A DNA stretch of 64,000 nucleotides from Brasenia schreberi (lineage: Eukaryota > Streptophyta > Magnoliopsida > Nymphaeales > Cabombaceae), in NCBI GenBank assembly GCA_036023115.1, contig JAYKKT010000064.1, positions 8,440,501-8,504,500 of the forward strand, given 5' to 3'. Below are positions 36,201 to 42,343 of this stretch, piece after piece (the first letter of the stretch is position 1; the number at the start of each line of letters is the position of its first letter). A program made the position numbers and the translations under genes. The notes below the pieces were generated by a model, which saw only the letters and a program-made list of their open reading frames with translations, had not been told where the DNA came from and did no database searches.

Positions 36201-39200
36201 GATGTAATTGACTCCCCCTGAGAAGTATAATAGGGAATAGATTCAGAGAAGGTAACATCCATGGAAACATATAGCTTCTTGGCTAGAGGATCATAACACT
36301 TATAACCTTTTTGGGAGTTAGAATAGCCAAGGAAAATGCACTTAACAGACTTAGGGTCTAATTTATCACGATGAGGTAAATGGATATGTACAAAACAAGT
36401 ACAACCAAAGATACGAGGAATCAAATGAAAAGGTTTTGATTCCTTATCCAGACACTTTAATGGACTTTCACCACAAAGTACTGTACTGGGCATTCTATTG
36501 ATCAGATGAACTGCAGTAAGAACGGCTTCTCCCCAATAGAATTTAGGAACATTGTTCTGAAGTAGAAGGGTCCTGGCTACTTCTAGAATATGACGATTTT
36601 TTCTCTCAGCAATTCCATTTTGTTGGGGAGTATAAGGACAGGAGGTCTGGTGAACTATTCCATGTGTCTGTAAATATCCAGCTAATTGTTTGCTAATGTA
36701 TTCCCCCATTATCTGAACGCAGAATTTTTACTGGAGTATTGAATTGGGTGAGAATGAATTTATGCACAATTGAAAAAATAGATGAGACTTCTGACTTTGA
36801 TTTCATTAAATATAGAATTGTAAGACGAGTACAATCATCAATAAAGGAAACAAAGTATCTCTGACCAAACAGTGACATAACAGGACTAGGACCCCAAATA
36901 TCTGAATGAAGGAGTTCAAAAGGCTGAGATCGTCTAGAGTCACTCAATGGATAAGTGACTCTTTGATGTTTCTCAAGCTGACATACTTCACATTCAAACT
37001 GAAGTTTATTGACTCTAAGATGAGGTAGAACATAAGGAAGTTTTGACACAGGTAAATGACTAAGACGATAATGCCAAAGGCAAATCTCTGAATCTTGAAT
37101 TATTGCTGAAGAAGCTTTATACGAGGTTCCATGTTGAGGATGATCTTCCAAAATGTATAAGCCCCTCTGTAGTCTACCATGACCAAAGACTTTCCCCGTC
37201 TTCAGATCCTGAAACACACAATCAGTAGGAGTAAAGGTTATGCTGCATTCCATGGTGCGAGTCAACGAGCTGACAGGAAGTAAATTTATTGGAAAGCTGG
37301 GAACATGATAGACTGATGTTAAATTAGCAAAACAAGTGGGTACACTTCCCTGTCCAACCATATATGCTAACTTAATAGGTTCTTGTTTTGAGAGATGTCT
37401 TTACTCTGAAAAATAAGATGATTCTCCTACCATAAGATATGTGGTACCTGAATCAATAATCTAAATCTTTGAATTAGAATAAGAGGTGTTACCCTTTACT
37501 GTGTGAGTGGCCTGAGCTACCGAGACTTGAGAGGTAGATGGTTGAGACTGTCCAGATTATCTTGTCTCTAGTCCTTCTATTCTCTTAATAAGATCCAACA
37601 TTCCATCTGCATTAGATGTAGTACTATTCTTAGCTGAATGAGCAGAATGATTTCTGTTTTTATAATATTCGGGTTTGCCATGTAATTCCCAACAATATTC
37701 TTTGGTGTGTCTCGATTTTCCACAATGAGAACAGATGAGTTTTTCTTTTTCATGAGGCTGAACTCTTTCACGTCCTCGTCCACGACCTTAATATCCTCTT
37801 CTTCTGCGATAATATGAATTTTCTACTCTGGTTTGGAGTGCATGTTGATCAGTAATAGGAGCATTATTCTTCTTAATATTTCTTCTATCTTCTTCTCTGA
37901 TCAATAATGAGTATACTATTTCCAATGAAGGTAATTCATCTCTTCCCAAGACATTGAACTTTATTGATTAATATTCTGAATTTACACCCCATAGTAAGTC
38001 AAATACCTTTTTCTTTTCTGTCTCTTCATTTCTTTTTGTTTGATATGAGAGGCACTTGATATTAGTATAGTACTGAAGTTAATCCCAAAGTCCCCGAATG
38101 TCTGCATAATAGTCACTGATAGAACGCGAGCCCTGTTTACAATTTCTTATTCTTTCCAAGATTTCATATTCTTTTGCCACATTCTTCTTTATAGAATAAG
38201 CTTCTGACATCGCACACCAAATTTAATACGCTGATTCAAGAAACATGAATGTCTTTGCTATTGATGGATTCATAGACTGCAATAACCAAGAAGAAATCAG
38301 CGCATCTTCTCGTCTCCAAACAGGGTAGAGAGAATCGTTTATGTCTGGAGTAGGTTTCTGACTGATAAGATGAGTCCATCTCCCCCTTGTTATAATCGCC
38401 AGTTTCACAGACCTACACCATTCAAGATAATTTCTGTTATATAATTTTGTTGTAATCTGAAAACCTTCCCCCTTTTCATTCACTGCTTATTCAGACATAG
38501 TGACGGAAGTATCAATTGCCTTACCTTTACTTGCCATAGAAATGCAAGTAATATGAGATCAAACTTGATTTTCACCGCCAATATTAATCTCCCAAATTTG
38601 AAAATCGGCAATATGAAAATCAAAACTATATGATTTTCCCAAATCTGAAAATCGGCAACAAAATGATCAAGGCAATACGATTTTTCCAAATCTGAAAAAA
38701 AAAACTTCCTCCAACTGATAATACCTTGATAATCCAACGTAGTCTATGTGCTTTCAACCAAAAAATCTGAAATTTCTCACTTAATAGGCTCTGATACCAT
38801 AATAGAAAAATAATCACATTCATTAAGATAACCAAACTTACAGCTGCCGCCCGGCCTCTATGCTTCTTAATGCACTAAACCCTAATCACTACTACTTATA
38901 CCCTATCTAACTTGAATTCCTAAACTACCCCTAATTAGTATTAATTACTACTAAAGCGACATGAACCTTACATAACATGACATACATAAGAAAATGTGAA
39001 ATACATATCTTTAACAGAGGATGACCACAAAAGTGTTGGAAAGAAACAATAAAGAATGATCTAGCTTATTGGTAGTTAACTGCTAACATGGCACACGATA
39101 GGGATCTGTGGAAACAAAGAATCCATGTAGCCGACCCCGTCTAGTATGGGAAAAGGCTTAGTTGTTGTTGTTGTTGTAGTTGTTGTCGTGTTGTCTAATT

Positions 39201-40375
39201 AGTTTTATAATTTGAATTTGTTATTTGTTTGGTTTATGCAACTCAACTTCTCCAACTGGATGAATGTTCTTTGCAATTGAAAATTTCTCACATGACATGG
39301 TTCAGGTTCATTGAGGATGCTCTCATTTGTTACACGAGATCTACTGCTTGGACAAAAGCACACATGTTGGATACTGTTTTATTTGTAGGAATGATTTACT
39401 AGGAGTAAAGTAACAGAACAGTTCTAATAAGAGGTTAGAAGCTGTTACAGTAGCATTCACAGGTAGTCATATAAAATGGTTAACCCGCATAGTGACCCCA
39501 TTTACCTTTTGTCAGAAGGCGACAGTAGACTGAGTCAGAGAGAGAATGAACTGTAAATGAACGATCTCTGGTTGTAAACCCATGATATCCTGGCCAGTTC
39601 ATCTAGGAGCCTAAAATCCTGTGAGCACCACATGAGATTGAACCAATTCAAAACTTCATAGTCCATTAAGTTTTTTTCTCAAACCACATTTCGAAGACCT
39701 GCGGAAGACCAAAAGGAATCTGCTAAATTCTTGTTGCTGATCAGAATAAAACCATGGGAACCTCTGTGCTGTAGAACTTCCTTGACCAAGTTACCCAGAA
39801 AACATGAATCAAATCCATTTCTCAAAAAACAAACAGGCTAGACCTATAATGGAATCTAAAAGTCTACTGCATCACTTCGGAGTCCACAACTGTTGTCCAA
39901 CTCAGGTTTTGAATTCAAACCTTGGGGACTCTTCCAGCCATGATTTTAAGCTTTTGGAACTTGATTCACTGCTGCAACTTTATGAAACTATGTATCTAAT
40001 GCATCACCGTGATGTTGAAAAGTAGTGGCTACAATGGGCGGCCTTAGCCTCAAACAATGACTTTTGGAATTGACCAGTCAATGTGTTGACAACGAATTTT
40101 GCTGCACATTGTATAATTTGTGTTCTAAGTAGCATAGCCTAGAAGCTGTAGCTTGGGCTTCTTGTGTTTAGTCAGTTCATGTTTGGCAAATAGTTTCTCA
40201 ATATAGTGTGACCACCAATGATTCGCTTTTACAGTTCAGATTAGCATATGTTGCTCCTGAATCTCGAGTAGTTGGTGCTGGAGACTTGGTTGATCATCCA
40301 AAAAAGATTGCTCGCCACTATTTTTTCAGCCGATTCTTTTGGATTGATCTGTTTGTTGTTCTTCCACTGCCCCAG
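11717..40375 (+). CDS. CNGC19/20-like cyclic-nucleotide-gated ion channel, first four coding exons (3' partial)
   Basis: Exons 11717-12268, 21768-21956, 23986-24084 and 40235-40375 are all phase 0 with GT-AG borders. They join to 327 uninterrupted codons, somewhat under half of the usual 700-odd residues. The product matches the plant group IVa channels CNGC19 and CNGC20, plasma-membrane calcium-permeable channels used in immune and stress signalling. Seen here are the long cytosolic N terminus with the cysteine motif [13 protein letters not shown], then S1, S2 and S3. S4, S5, pore, S6, the cyclic-nucleotide-binding domain and the IQ motif are not found. Introns 1 and 3 are 9.5 kb and 16.2 kb of mostly transposons, and no fifth exon appears in the remaining 23.6 kb. 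The gene is either very long or has lost its 3' half. Confidence 0.88.
12438..13032 (-). mobile_element. LINE-0: 5'-truncated RTE-type LINE, 3' end of ORF2 and tail
   Basis: On the minus strand it ends with the family's tail: CATGTAGCCGACCCC, then (TTG)n, seen on the plus strand as (CAA)n at 12438. Upstream are degraded parts of the C-terminal ORF2 region, including a KIDTHCIS / LKYL / GD-V stretch equivalent to the intact frame in LINE-3. Several stops and substitutions place this among the older copies. It borders the end of copia A. Confidence 0.8.
13033..14621 (-). mobile_element. Copia A, 3' part: RNase H and reverse transcriptase (broken)
   Basis: Minus strand. The RNase H block reads [20 protein letters not shown] and [14 protein letters not shown] (13034-13309). 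The reverse-transcriptase C-terminal block (13408-13677) includes [19 protein letters not shown]. The catalytic segment [10 protein letters not shown] is near 13960-14000, with a stop shortly after. The N-terminal RT block [18 protein letters not shown] is at 14377-14577. No 3' LTR is found; the element meets LINE-0 at 13032. It is inactive and sits inside CNGC intron 1, antisense. Confidence 0.85.
14133..14402. repeat. 138-bp tandem duplication within copia A
   Basis: The segment starting AAGGACATGGTTTTTCGAAA at 14133 is repeated from 14271 with essentially no differences. It covers RT codons upstream of the YIDD motif. The near identity means the duplication is much younger than the surrounding degenerate element. 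Confidence 0.9.
14622..17930 (+). mobile_element. LINE-1: nearly full-length RTE LINE with a duplicated 5' region, 3' end missing
   Basis: Starts ACTCCGCCCATGTAAGGG, as LINE-3 starts in its own insertion. It carries the apurinic-type endonuclease ([20 protein letters not shown], then ILCLQETK) and reverse transcriptase ([34 protein letters not shown]). Stops are present at 15121, 15477, 17525 and elsewhere. The sequence breaks off within the C-terminal region (ATTGGACAG...AATCATCAACATG) at about 17915-17930, without the CATGTAGCCGACCC end or (TTG)n tail. The copia A segment between RT and integrase is also missing, so the LINE 3' end and copia DNA were lost together in one deletion. Confidence 0.88.
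14719..15617 (+). repeat. 449-bp tandem duplication of the LINE-1 5' region
   Basis: CAGATTTTTATAACATGGAT at about 14719 and CAGATTTTTACAACATGGAT at about 15168 open two copies of the same segment, which spans the leader and the endonuclease start up to GGAGATAGAGGATA. The copies differ by several substitutions. LINE-3 has the segment only once. Confidence 0.88.
17931..20055 (-). mobile_element. Copia A, 5' part: integrase and gag (broken)
   Basis: Minus strand. Integrase C-terminal residues [15 protein letters not shown] are at 17934-18164. The integrase core with the first catalytic aspartate ([10 protein letters not shown]) is at 18476-18697. Gag has a zinc knuckle of form CX2CX4HX4C ([14 protein letters not shown], 19107-19304), and an upstream gag block with [10 protein letters not shown] is at 19484-19771. 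A directly repeated segment of about 43 bp (TATATTCTCCACCGAAATCC, about 18283-18365) is a local duplication. The primer-binding site (minus TGATATCAAAGCC) is at about 20043-20055. Confidence 0.82.
20056..20468 (-). repeat. Copia A 5' LTR
   Basis: About 413 bp from TGTAAAAAAC to CTATTACA, immediately after the primer-binding site. It contains CTATTTATAGAGC, a TATA-like element also found in the copia G LTR (53119-53525). The partner LTR on the left is missing. Confidence 0.7.
20469..20756 (-). mobile_element. Internally deleted RTE LINE fragment
   Basis: The minus strand reads [20 protein letters not shown] and [16 protein letters not shown] (pre-RT region). It then jumps directly to [16 protein letters not shown] and [10 protein letters not shown] (reverse transcriptase), skipping about 500 bp present in LINE-3. 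Its left end touches the copia A LTR. It has no tail. Confidence 0.75.
20757..21767 (+). other. CNGC intron 1, host part
   Basis: No transposon protein or terminal repeat is seen here. The sequence is AT-rich and ends with the pyrimidine tract and TTTTGCAG acceptor of CNGC exon 2. Confidence 0.55.
21768..21956 (+). CDS. CNGC exon 2, S1 helix
   Basis: 63 codons between TTTTGCAG and GTATGG. They include [19 protein letters not shown], the conserved N-cap before S1, and the helix [19 protein letters not shown]. This is a standard exon of the CNGC19/20 group and is free of lesions. Confidence 0.92.
21957..22560 (+). other. CNGC intron 2, host part
   Basis: Starts at the GTATGG donor after exon 2. 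AT-rich, with no coding frame or repeat ends seen. Confidence 0.5.
22561..23096 (-). mobile_element. Copia remnant in CNGC intron 2 (minus)
   Basis: A short block with ATGCATTCTTAACATTAAG (22774-22792) is the antisense of the copia NVKNAFL motif. It is followed by LTR-like sequence ending CCACTTCTTAACA at 23096, which is the reverse complement of the TGTTAAGAAG start of the LTR at 23395. The two LTR-like ends therefore face opposite ways. Boundaries are approximate. Confidence 0.5.
23097..23394 (+). mobile_element. Copia 3' end: RNase H remnant (plus)
   Basis: The plus strand reads [20 protein letters not shown] after a degraded LGMETAV-like stretch. It ends with the polypurine tract CAACTTGAGGGGGAG just before 23395. 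This is the usual copia RNase H terminus, with several stops. It lies in CNGC intron 2, sense to the gene. Confidence 0.75.
23395..23717 (+). repeat. Copia 3' LTR in CNGC intron 2
   Basis: 323 bp from TGTTAAGAAG to CATTCTAACA, directly after a polypurine tract, with a TATATAAGG box near 23515. No matching 5' LTR in the same orientation is present, so it is the tail end of a truncated element. Confidence 0.7.
23986..24084 (+). CDS. CNGC exon 3, S1-S2 loop and start of S2
   Basis: 33 codons between TTTTGTAG and GTATGT, reading [20 protein letters not shown] and ending [10 protein letters not shown]. The KCI-x-x-DW block and the MLLQ end align with the corresponding exon of CNGC20. The next codons of S2 resume 16.2 kb away. 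Confidence 0.88.
24085..24530 (+). other. CNGC intron 3, host part before the transposons
   Basis: Begins GTATGT after exon 3. A short direct repeat (CTAATCATCCCTCAATTC twice) lies at about 24478-24520. No coding signal. Confidence 0.45.
24560..25029 (-). mobile_element. Copia B remnant: LTR-like sequence and RNase H
   Basis: 24560-24790 resembles a copia LTR (CTTATTTATAA-type AT-rich promoter region and a TCTTTTTATTAATCTCAACC block). It is followed on the minus strand by RNase [21 protein letters not shown] and [19 protein letters not shown] (24803-25027). There is no RT; the rest was lost or displaced by copia C. Confidence 0.65.
25030..25368 (-). repeat. Copia C 3' LTR (left end approximate)
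   Basis: Ends at TGATCTCCAACA (plus strand), just before the purine tract CGCCCCCTCAAGTTGGG. It contains an imperfect palindrome, CAATGGATC...GATCCATTG, that recurs in the copia I LTR. The left end is not sharply defined. Confidence 0.65.
25369..27660 (-). mobile_element. Copia C: RNase H, reverse transcriptase and integrase end (broken)
   Basis: Minus strand, 3' to 5': RNase H with [20 protein letters not shown] (25540-25737). The RT C-terminal half is one frame of 186 codons (25851-26411) with the catalytic [26 protein letters not shown] and [22 protein letters not shown]-terminal remnants lie at 26420-26810. The linker has [20 protein letters not shown] (26814-27029), and a degraded integrase C terminus lies at about 27500-27650. 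Stops and shifts separate these. It is close in sequence to copia I at the right edge of the window. A short LINE tail interrupts it at 27374-27497. Confidence 0.85.
27374..27497 (-). mobile_element. 124-bp RTE LINE tail with its own target duplication
   Basis: Minus strand end of the LINE family: AGCTAGATCATTC and CCATGTAGC, then ATGGGAAAAGGC and a short degraded TTG tail. It is flanked by AGTAGCAGAATA at 27362-27373 and again at 27498-27509. It is a complete, extremely 5'-truncated insertion into copia C. Confidence 0.85.
27683..28252 (+). mobile_element. LINE-2a: RTE LINE 3' part with (TTG)n tail
   Basis: The plus strand carries the C-terminal ORF2 segment [20 protein letters not shown] through [18 protein letters not shown] to [18 protein letters not shown]. 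It is almost free of lesions up to the TAG near 28143. Then come CCGACCCCGTCTAGTATGGG and (TTG)n ending at about 28252. Its left junction is a short ATACGGTTGAT repeat. It abuts LINE-2b in the opposite direction. Confidence 0.88.
28253..29370 (-). mobile_element. LINE-2b: RTE LINE 5' half, inverted relative to LINE-2a
   Basis: The minus strand from 29370 carries the family's 5' leader, then the endonuclease: [37 protein letters not shown], and further in [20 protein letters not shown] and [17 protein letters not shown] (28518-28715). It stops at 28253 within the region that in LINE-3 follows CGACTTTTAGTTATGGATTT. The sequence then passes directly into the tail of LINE-2a. Together the two pieces lack the middle of the LINE. 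Confidence 0.88.
29371..30452 (-). mobile_element. Copia J: gag region (broken)
   Basis: The minus strand has a degraded zinc-knuckle region ([20 protein letters not shown]) at 29444-29692, and upstream gag blocks separated by stops and shifts to about 30300. It resembles gag of copia A and H. The primer-binding site, minus TGGTATTAGAGC, lies at 30441-30452. Integrase, RT and RNase H are absent; the left border is LINE-2b. Confidence 0.7.
30453..30731 (-). repeat. Copia J 5' LTR (right end approximate)
   Basis: Starts TGTAAAGAATCAGC right after the primer-binding site. The other end is uncertain; after about 30730 the sequence reads like CNGC intron DNA and continues across LINE-3 into 39203. 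Confidence 0.5.
30893..30909. repeat. Left target-site duplication of LINE-3
   Basis: TCGTGTTGTCTAATTAG, repeated exactly at 39186-39202. A 17-bp duplication is typical of target-primed reverse transcription. Confidence 0.92.
33021..33488 (+). pseudogene. LINE-3 reverse-transcriptase core frame
   Basis: 155 open codons from [14 protein letters not shown] through [20 protein letters not shown] to the active-site segment [14 protein letters not shown]. The first catalytic region reads [11 protein letters not shown], where the copy in LINE-4 has [11 protein letters not shown]. The expected metal-binding Asp is thus Glu, which alone would be expected to inactivate it. Confidence 0.88.
34035..34314 (-). 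repeat. Copia K 3' LTR (left, 280 bp)
   Basis: Runs from TAATAGAAAAATAATC to ATCTTTAACA on the plus strand, followed by the purine tract CTCCCCCTCATTTTGGG. The outer terminus is TA rather than the usual CA in the element's orientation, in both copies. Confidence 0.9.
35093..36709 (-). pseudogene. Copia K integrase C terminus and reverse transcriptase frame
   Basis: The longest open frame in the window, 538 codons. It contains the third integrase catalytic residue (E in [11 protein letters not shown]), [39 protein letters not shown], then [76 protein letters not shown] and the active site [12 protein letters not shown]. It ends at a stop just after QRKYLMDLL, before the RT-RNase H connection. 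The upstream integrase half is in another frame (36693-37361). Confidence 0.93.
36693..37361 (-). pseudogene. Copia K protease end, GAG-preintegrase and integrase core
   Basis: 222 codons: [20 protein letters not shown] and [12 protein letters not shown] precede the zinc-binding HHCC-like segment ([11 protein letters not shown] ... [15 protein letters not shown]). The catalytic core then has D in [23 protein letters not shown], and D in LRSDNGG. It ends immediately at the frameshift that separates it from the 538-codon frame. Confidence 0.9.
37577..38510 (-). pseudogene. Copia K gag (broken)
   Basis: Begins near 38510 with an MASKGK-like start. It includes [50 protein letters not shown] and FMFLESAY (38223-38483). 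Further in are [19 protein letters not shown] residues and a damaged zinc knuckle near 37700-37740 ([13 protein letters not shown] in the main frame). Stops interrupt it several times. It is the UBN2-type gag of plant copia. Confidence 0.8.
38800..39016 (-). repeat. Copia K 5' LTR (right, 217 bp, internally deleted)
   Basis: Matches the left LTR but lacks about 63 bp, from AATATGGTAGATTGG to the base before GCTGCCGC. The deletion joins ACTTACA to GCTGCC across a short CA/ACA microhomology. It otherwise has only a few substitutions. Confidence 0.9.
39017..39185 (+). mobile_element. LINE-3 3' end and (TTG)n tail
   Basis: Resumes GAGGATGACCACAAAAG exactly where copia K broke the LINE and runs through TAGCCGACCCCGTCTAG to (TTG)n. 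Confidence 0.92.
39186..40234 (+). other. CNGC intron 3, host part after LINE-3
   Basis: Opens with the right LINE-3 target duplication and continues the intron sequence that was cut at 30909. AT-rich and without transposon proteins. Ends at the TTTTACAG acceptor of CNGC exon 4. Confidence 0.6.
40235..40375 (+). CDS. CNGC exon 4, end of S2 to S3
   Basis: 47 codons between TTTTACAG and [26 protein letters not shown], then HPKKIARHY and [14 protein letters not shown]. This is the S2-S3 linker and S3 of the channel. It is intact in spite of the transposon load on both sides. It should be followed by the S4 exon (usually ILILLVIP-like), which I cannot find before the window ends. Confidence 0.9.
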
Positions 40376-41699
40376 GTACGCTGGACATTGTTCTCATATA
40401 AACAGTATGCTACTTCTGGAATTTGTTCTTCAAAATGTTTTAGTGGTGTAGTTGTAACAGGAATAATTAGATCAGCTGTGCAATGAGAAGACATGCATTT
40501 TCTTTCTTTTGTTCTCTCTCTCTCTCTCTATGTGTGTGTGTGAGTACATGTGCACATCTTGGCACATGCATTCCCATGCTGACCATTGTTTGCAGTTTGA
40601 CTTTCCTTTTGTCTCATGCACTTACACTTGGAACATTGTGGTGTGGCACCCTAGTAGAAGTGTATGTAACATAGTGTGAGATAGTTATCCTATATACTTT
40701 TCTCCAGTCTAGTAACATTGTGGTTCTTTGTTTTTCCCGTATCCCTTTACCATTGTTATTTAATAGGTGCATTATGACCACTAAAATCGTGCATCTATTG
40801 GTGATTGTATCTTGTATATGTTATGAGAAGATAGGGCTTGCACCTGCGTCAACACGCAGATCCACCTCCATAAGACTGAAACCAAGCAATCACTAATCAG
40901 TATATATCGAGATACCAGAACTAACTGAAACCCAAAACAACCCATATTCAGTGTATACACAGGCAGGTTTGAATTTCAAGCAAAGAGAGTGATAGTTGTT
41001 GGATCAGCATTCAGGATTTTCATTGTGATCCTTTTCGTTCTTATTTAGGCTTTATGATTTTGGAGTCTTCTCATCCTTGAGTTTTTGAACTGGAGTTCTA
41101 CAATTGGGCAATTTCACTGGGTAGGGGTTAGAAGATACTTTTGAGGAGTCAAGTTTCAATCTTGGGAAGTTTGTGAAGGCTGGCAGTAAATCCTCTTGCC
41201 TGATGGTCACATTTAAAGTGTATTGGAATTTGGATTCAATGTTGTGGGTGCTAGTGGCCACTATCTTCTGGGCACTTGCTATAGGGGTGATCTGTGCAAA
41301 ATAAACTTTGGAGGTGACCTGGGCAGCGCTTCATCAGATTGTGATTATATATCCTCAGAAGTCAGAATGATCTTTTAAGATATTGGATGAACATATACAT
41401 TGTCTGTGTTATGATTTTTAAGATATTGCATTCTTTACTTCCAAGTGCCATCCATTAGACATGAGAAACCTTCAAGGCTTCAACATTGAGGTGATAGAAT
41501 CAAACTCTGTTTGTGGGATGAAAGAAGTAGGAGTCTAGGACAACTGAGACATGTCCTAGATATTGATGTTCTCAAATACACAAGGAGTAGATTCTTCTCC
41601 TGACCAGGTTGCTATATCTAGAACAACTCAGATATGTCCTGGATACTGAGGTGACTCAAATACACAAGGAGTAAATTCTTCTCTGGACCAAGTTGCTAT
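40376..41699 (+). other. CNGC intron 4, first part
   Basis: Begins GTACGC. Contains a CT/TG microsatellite at about 40510-40545. An imperfect direct repeat of about 95 bp at about 41535-41700 carries TCAAATACACAAGGAGTA and AGTTGCTATA in both units. No exon with the expected S4 sequence was found. Confidence 0.5.
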
Positions 41700-41993
41700 A
41701 ATATTATTAGTAGATTTGATGTGATCGACGACAAAAGAGTCAATACACCGGAAGTTCTAAATGCAAATATGAGATTCATTGATAGGGAGAGCCTAGAGGA
41801 TCCCACACATTATCGCCAAATTATTGGTGCTTCCACATATTAGATTGTCTCTCTTATAGATACAGCTCATGCATTGCACTTTATAAGTCAATTTCCATAC
41901 TCACACATGTTCATGTGAGTGCTGCAAGGTGAAATATCGGATACACTAGACTAGACATACAATTGACATAGGAGTGCTCTGATCTTATTCCTG
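41700..41993 (+). mobile_element. Copia F, left remnant (RT end)
   Basis: The plus strand reads EDPTHYRQIIGAST, then damaged HALHFISQF and HMFM segments, equivalent to the DPTRYRQLVGAL-TYLT-TRPD-SYAVH-VSQFMH part of copia. Several stops and shifts are present. Cut off at 41993 by copia D. Confidence 0.65.
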
Positions 41994-42282
41994 TTCAGCA
42001 GATTTGAGACATCTCATCCAATCTGCCAGATACATGGAAGACGACGCCCACAGTCGACTGCCTGTCTCTCTACCAGATACATGAAAGATGGCGCTGACAG
42101 TCGGCTGCCTTTCTCTCTACTTCATGCTATCTCTAAACATAACCCTAATCTCTTATTTATAATGACAATCTAACTTGAATGACTAATTTACCCCTGTTAC
42201 TAATTAAGTACTACTGATAAGACATAAAACATAAAATAGATCAGAACGTGTCCACTTTGGGACCCGATTTCAAACTATAACA
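41994..42282 (-). repeat. Copia D 3' LTR (left)
   Basis: Matches 52015-52282 from TTCAGCAGATT onward and ends CTATAACA before the purine tract CTCCTCCTCAAGTTGGG. It contains an extra tandem copy of about 48 bp (CCAGATACATG ... TCTCTCTA), which the right LTR has only once. Confidence 0.85.
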
Positions 42283-42343
42283 CTCCTCCTCAAGTTGGGT
42301 GAAAGATATTAAGAACACCCAACTTGGACAATTTGTCTCTAAG

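Larger units (their letters stand above)
34035..39016 (-). mobile_element. Copia K: nearly complete element nested in LINE-3
   Basis: 4,982 bp with LTRs at 34035-34314 and 38800-39016, inserted in the C-terminal region of LINE-3 with target duplication GAAGA/GAGGA (the LINE consensus is GAGGA). On the minus strand from the right: primer-binding site (TGGTATCAGAGCC, 38787-38799), gag (MNEKGEGFQ..., [12 protein letters not shown], about 38500 to 37580), GAG-preintegrase ([14 protein letters not shown]), integrase ([36 protein letters not shown]), reverse transcriptase ([17 protein letters not shown]) and RNase H remnants to 34330. A frameshift right after RSDNGG and stops in gag and RNase H make it inactive, but a 538-codon frame survives. 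Confidence 0.95.
30910..39185 (+). mobile_element. LINE-3: full-length RTE LINE split by copia K
   Basis: The LINE occupies 30910-34034 and 39017-39185, about 3.29 kb once copia K is removed. Exact 17-bp duplications flank it and a (TTG)n tail ends it. It shows the repeated leader motif ([15 protein letters not shown]), endonuclease ([28 protein letters not shown]), a Lys-rich linker with RGVPAQK-type WWWSVV (32025-32582), RT with the catalytic FADD ([20 protein letters not shown], 33021-33488) and the C-terminal block (33504-33953). In-frame stops (31424, 31603, 32581, 33488, 33953) show it is dead, but it is the most complete copy here and defines both ends of the family. Confidence 0.93.

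Noticed and set aside
35093..36709. A 538-codon frame as a host gene
   Set aside because: All motifs are copia integrase and reverse transcriptase, and it lies between LTRs with a target duplication.
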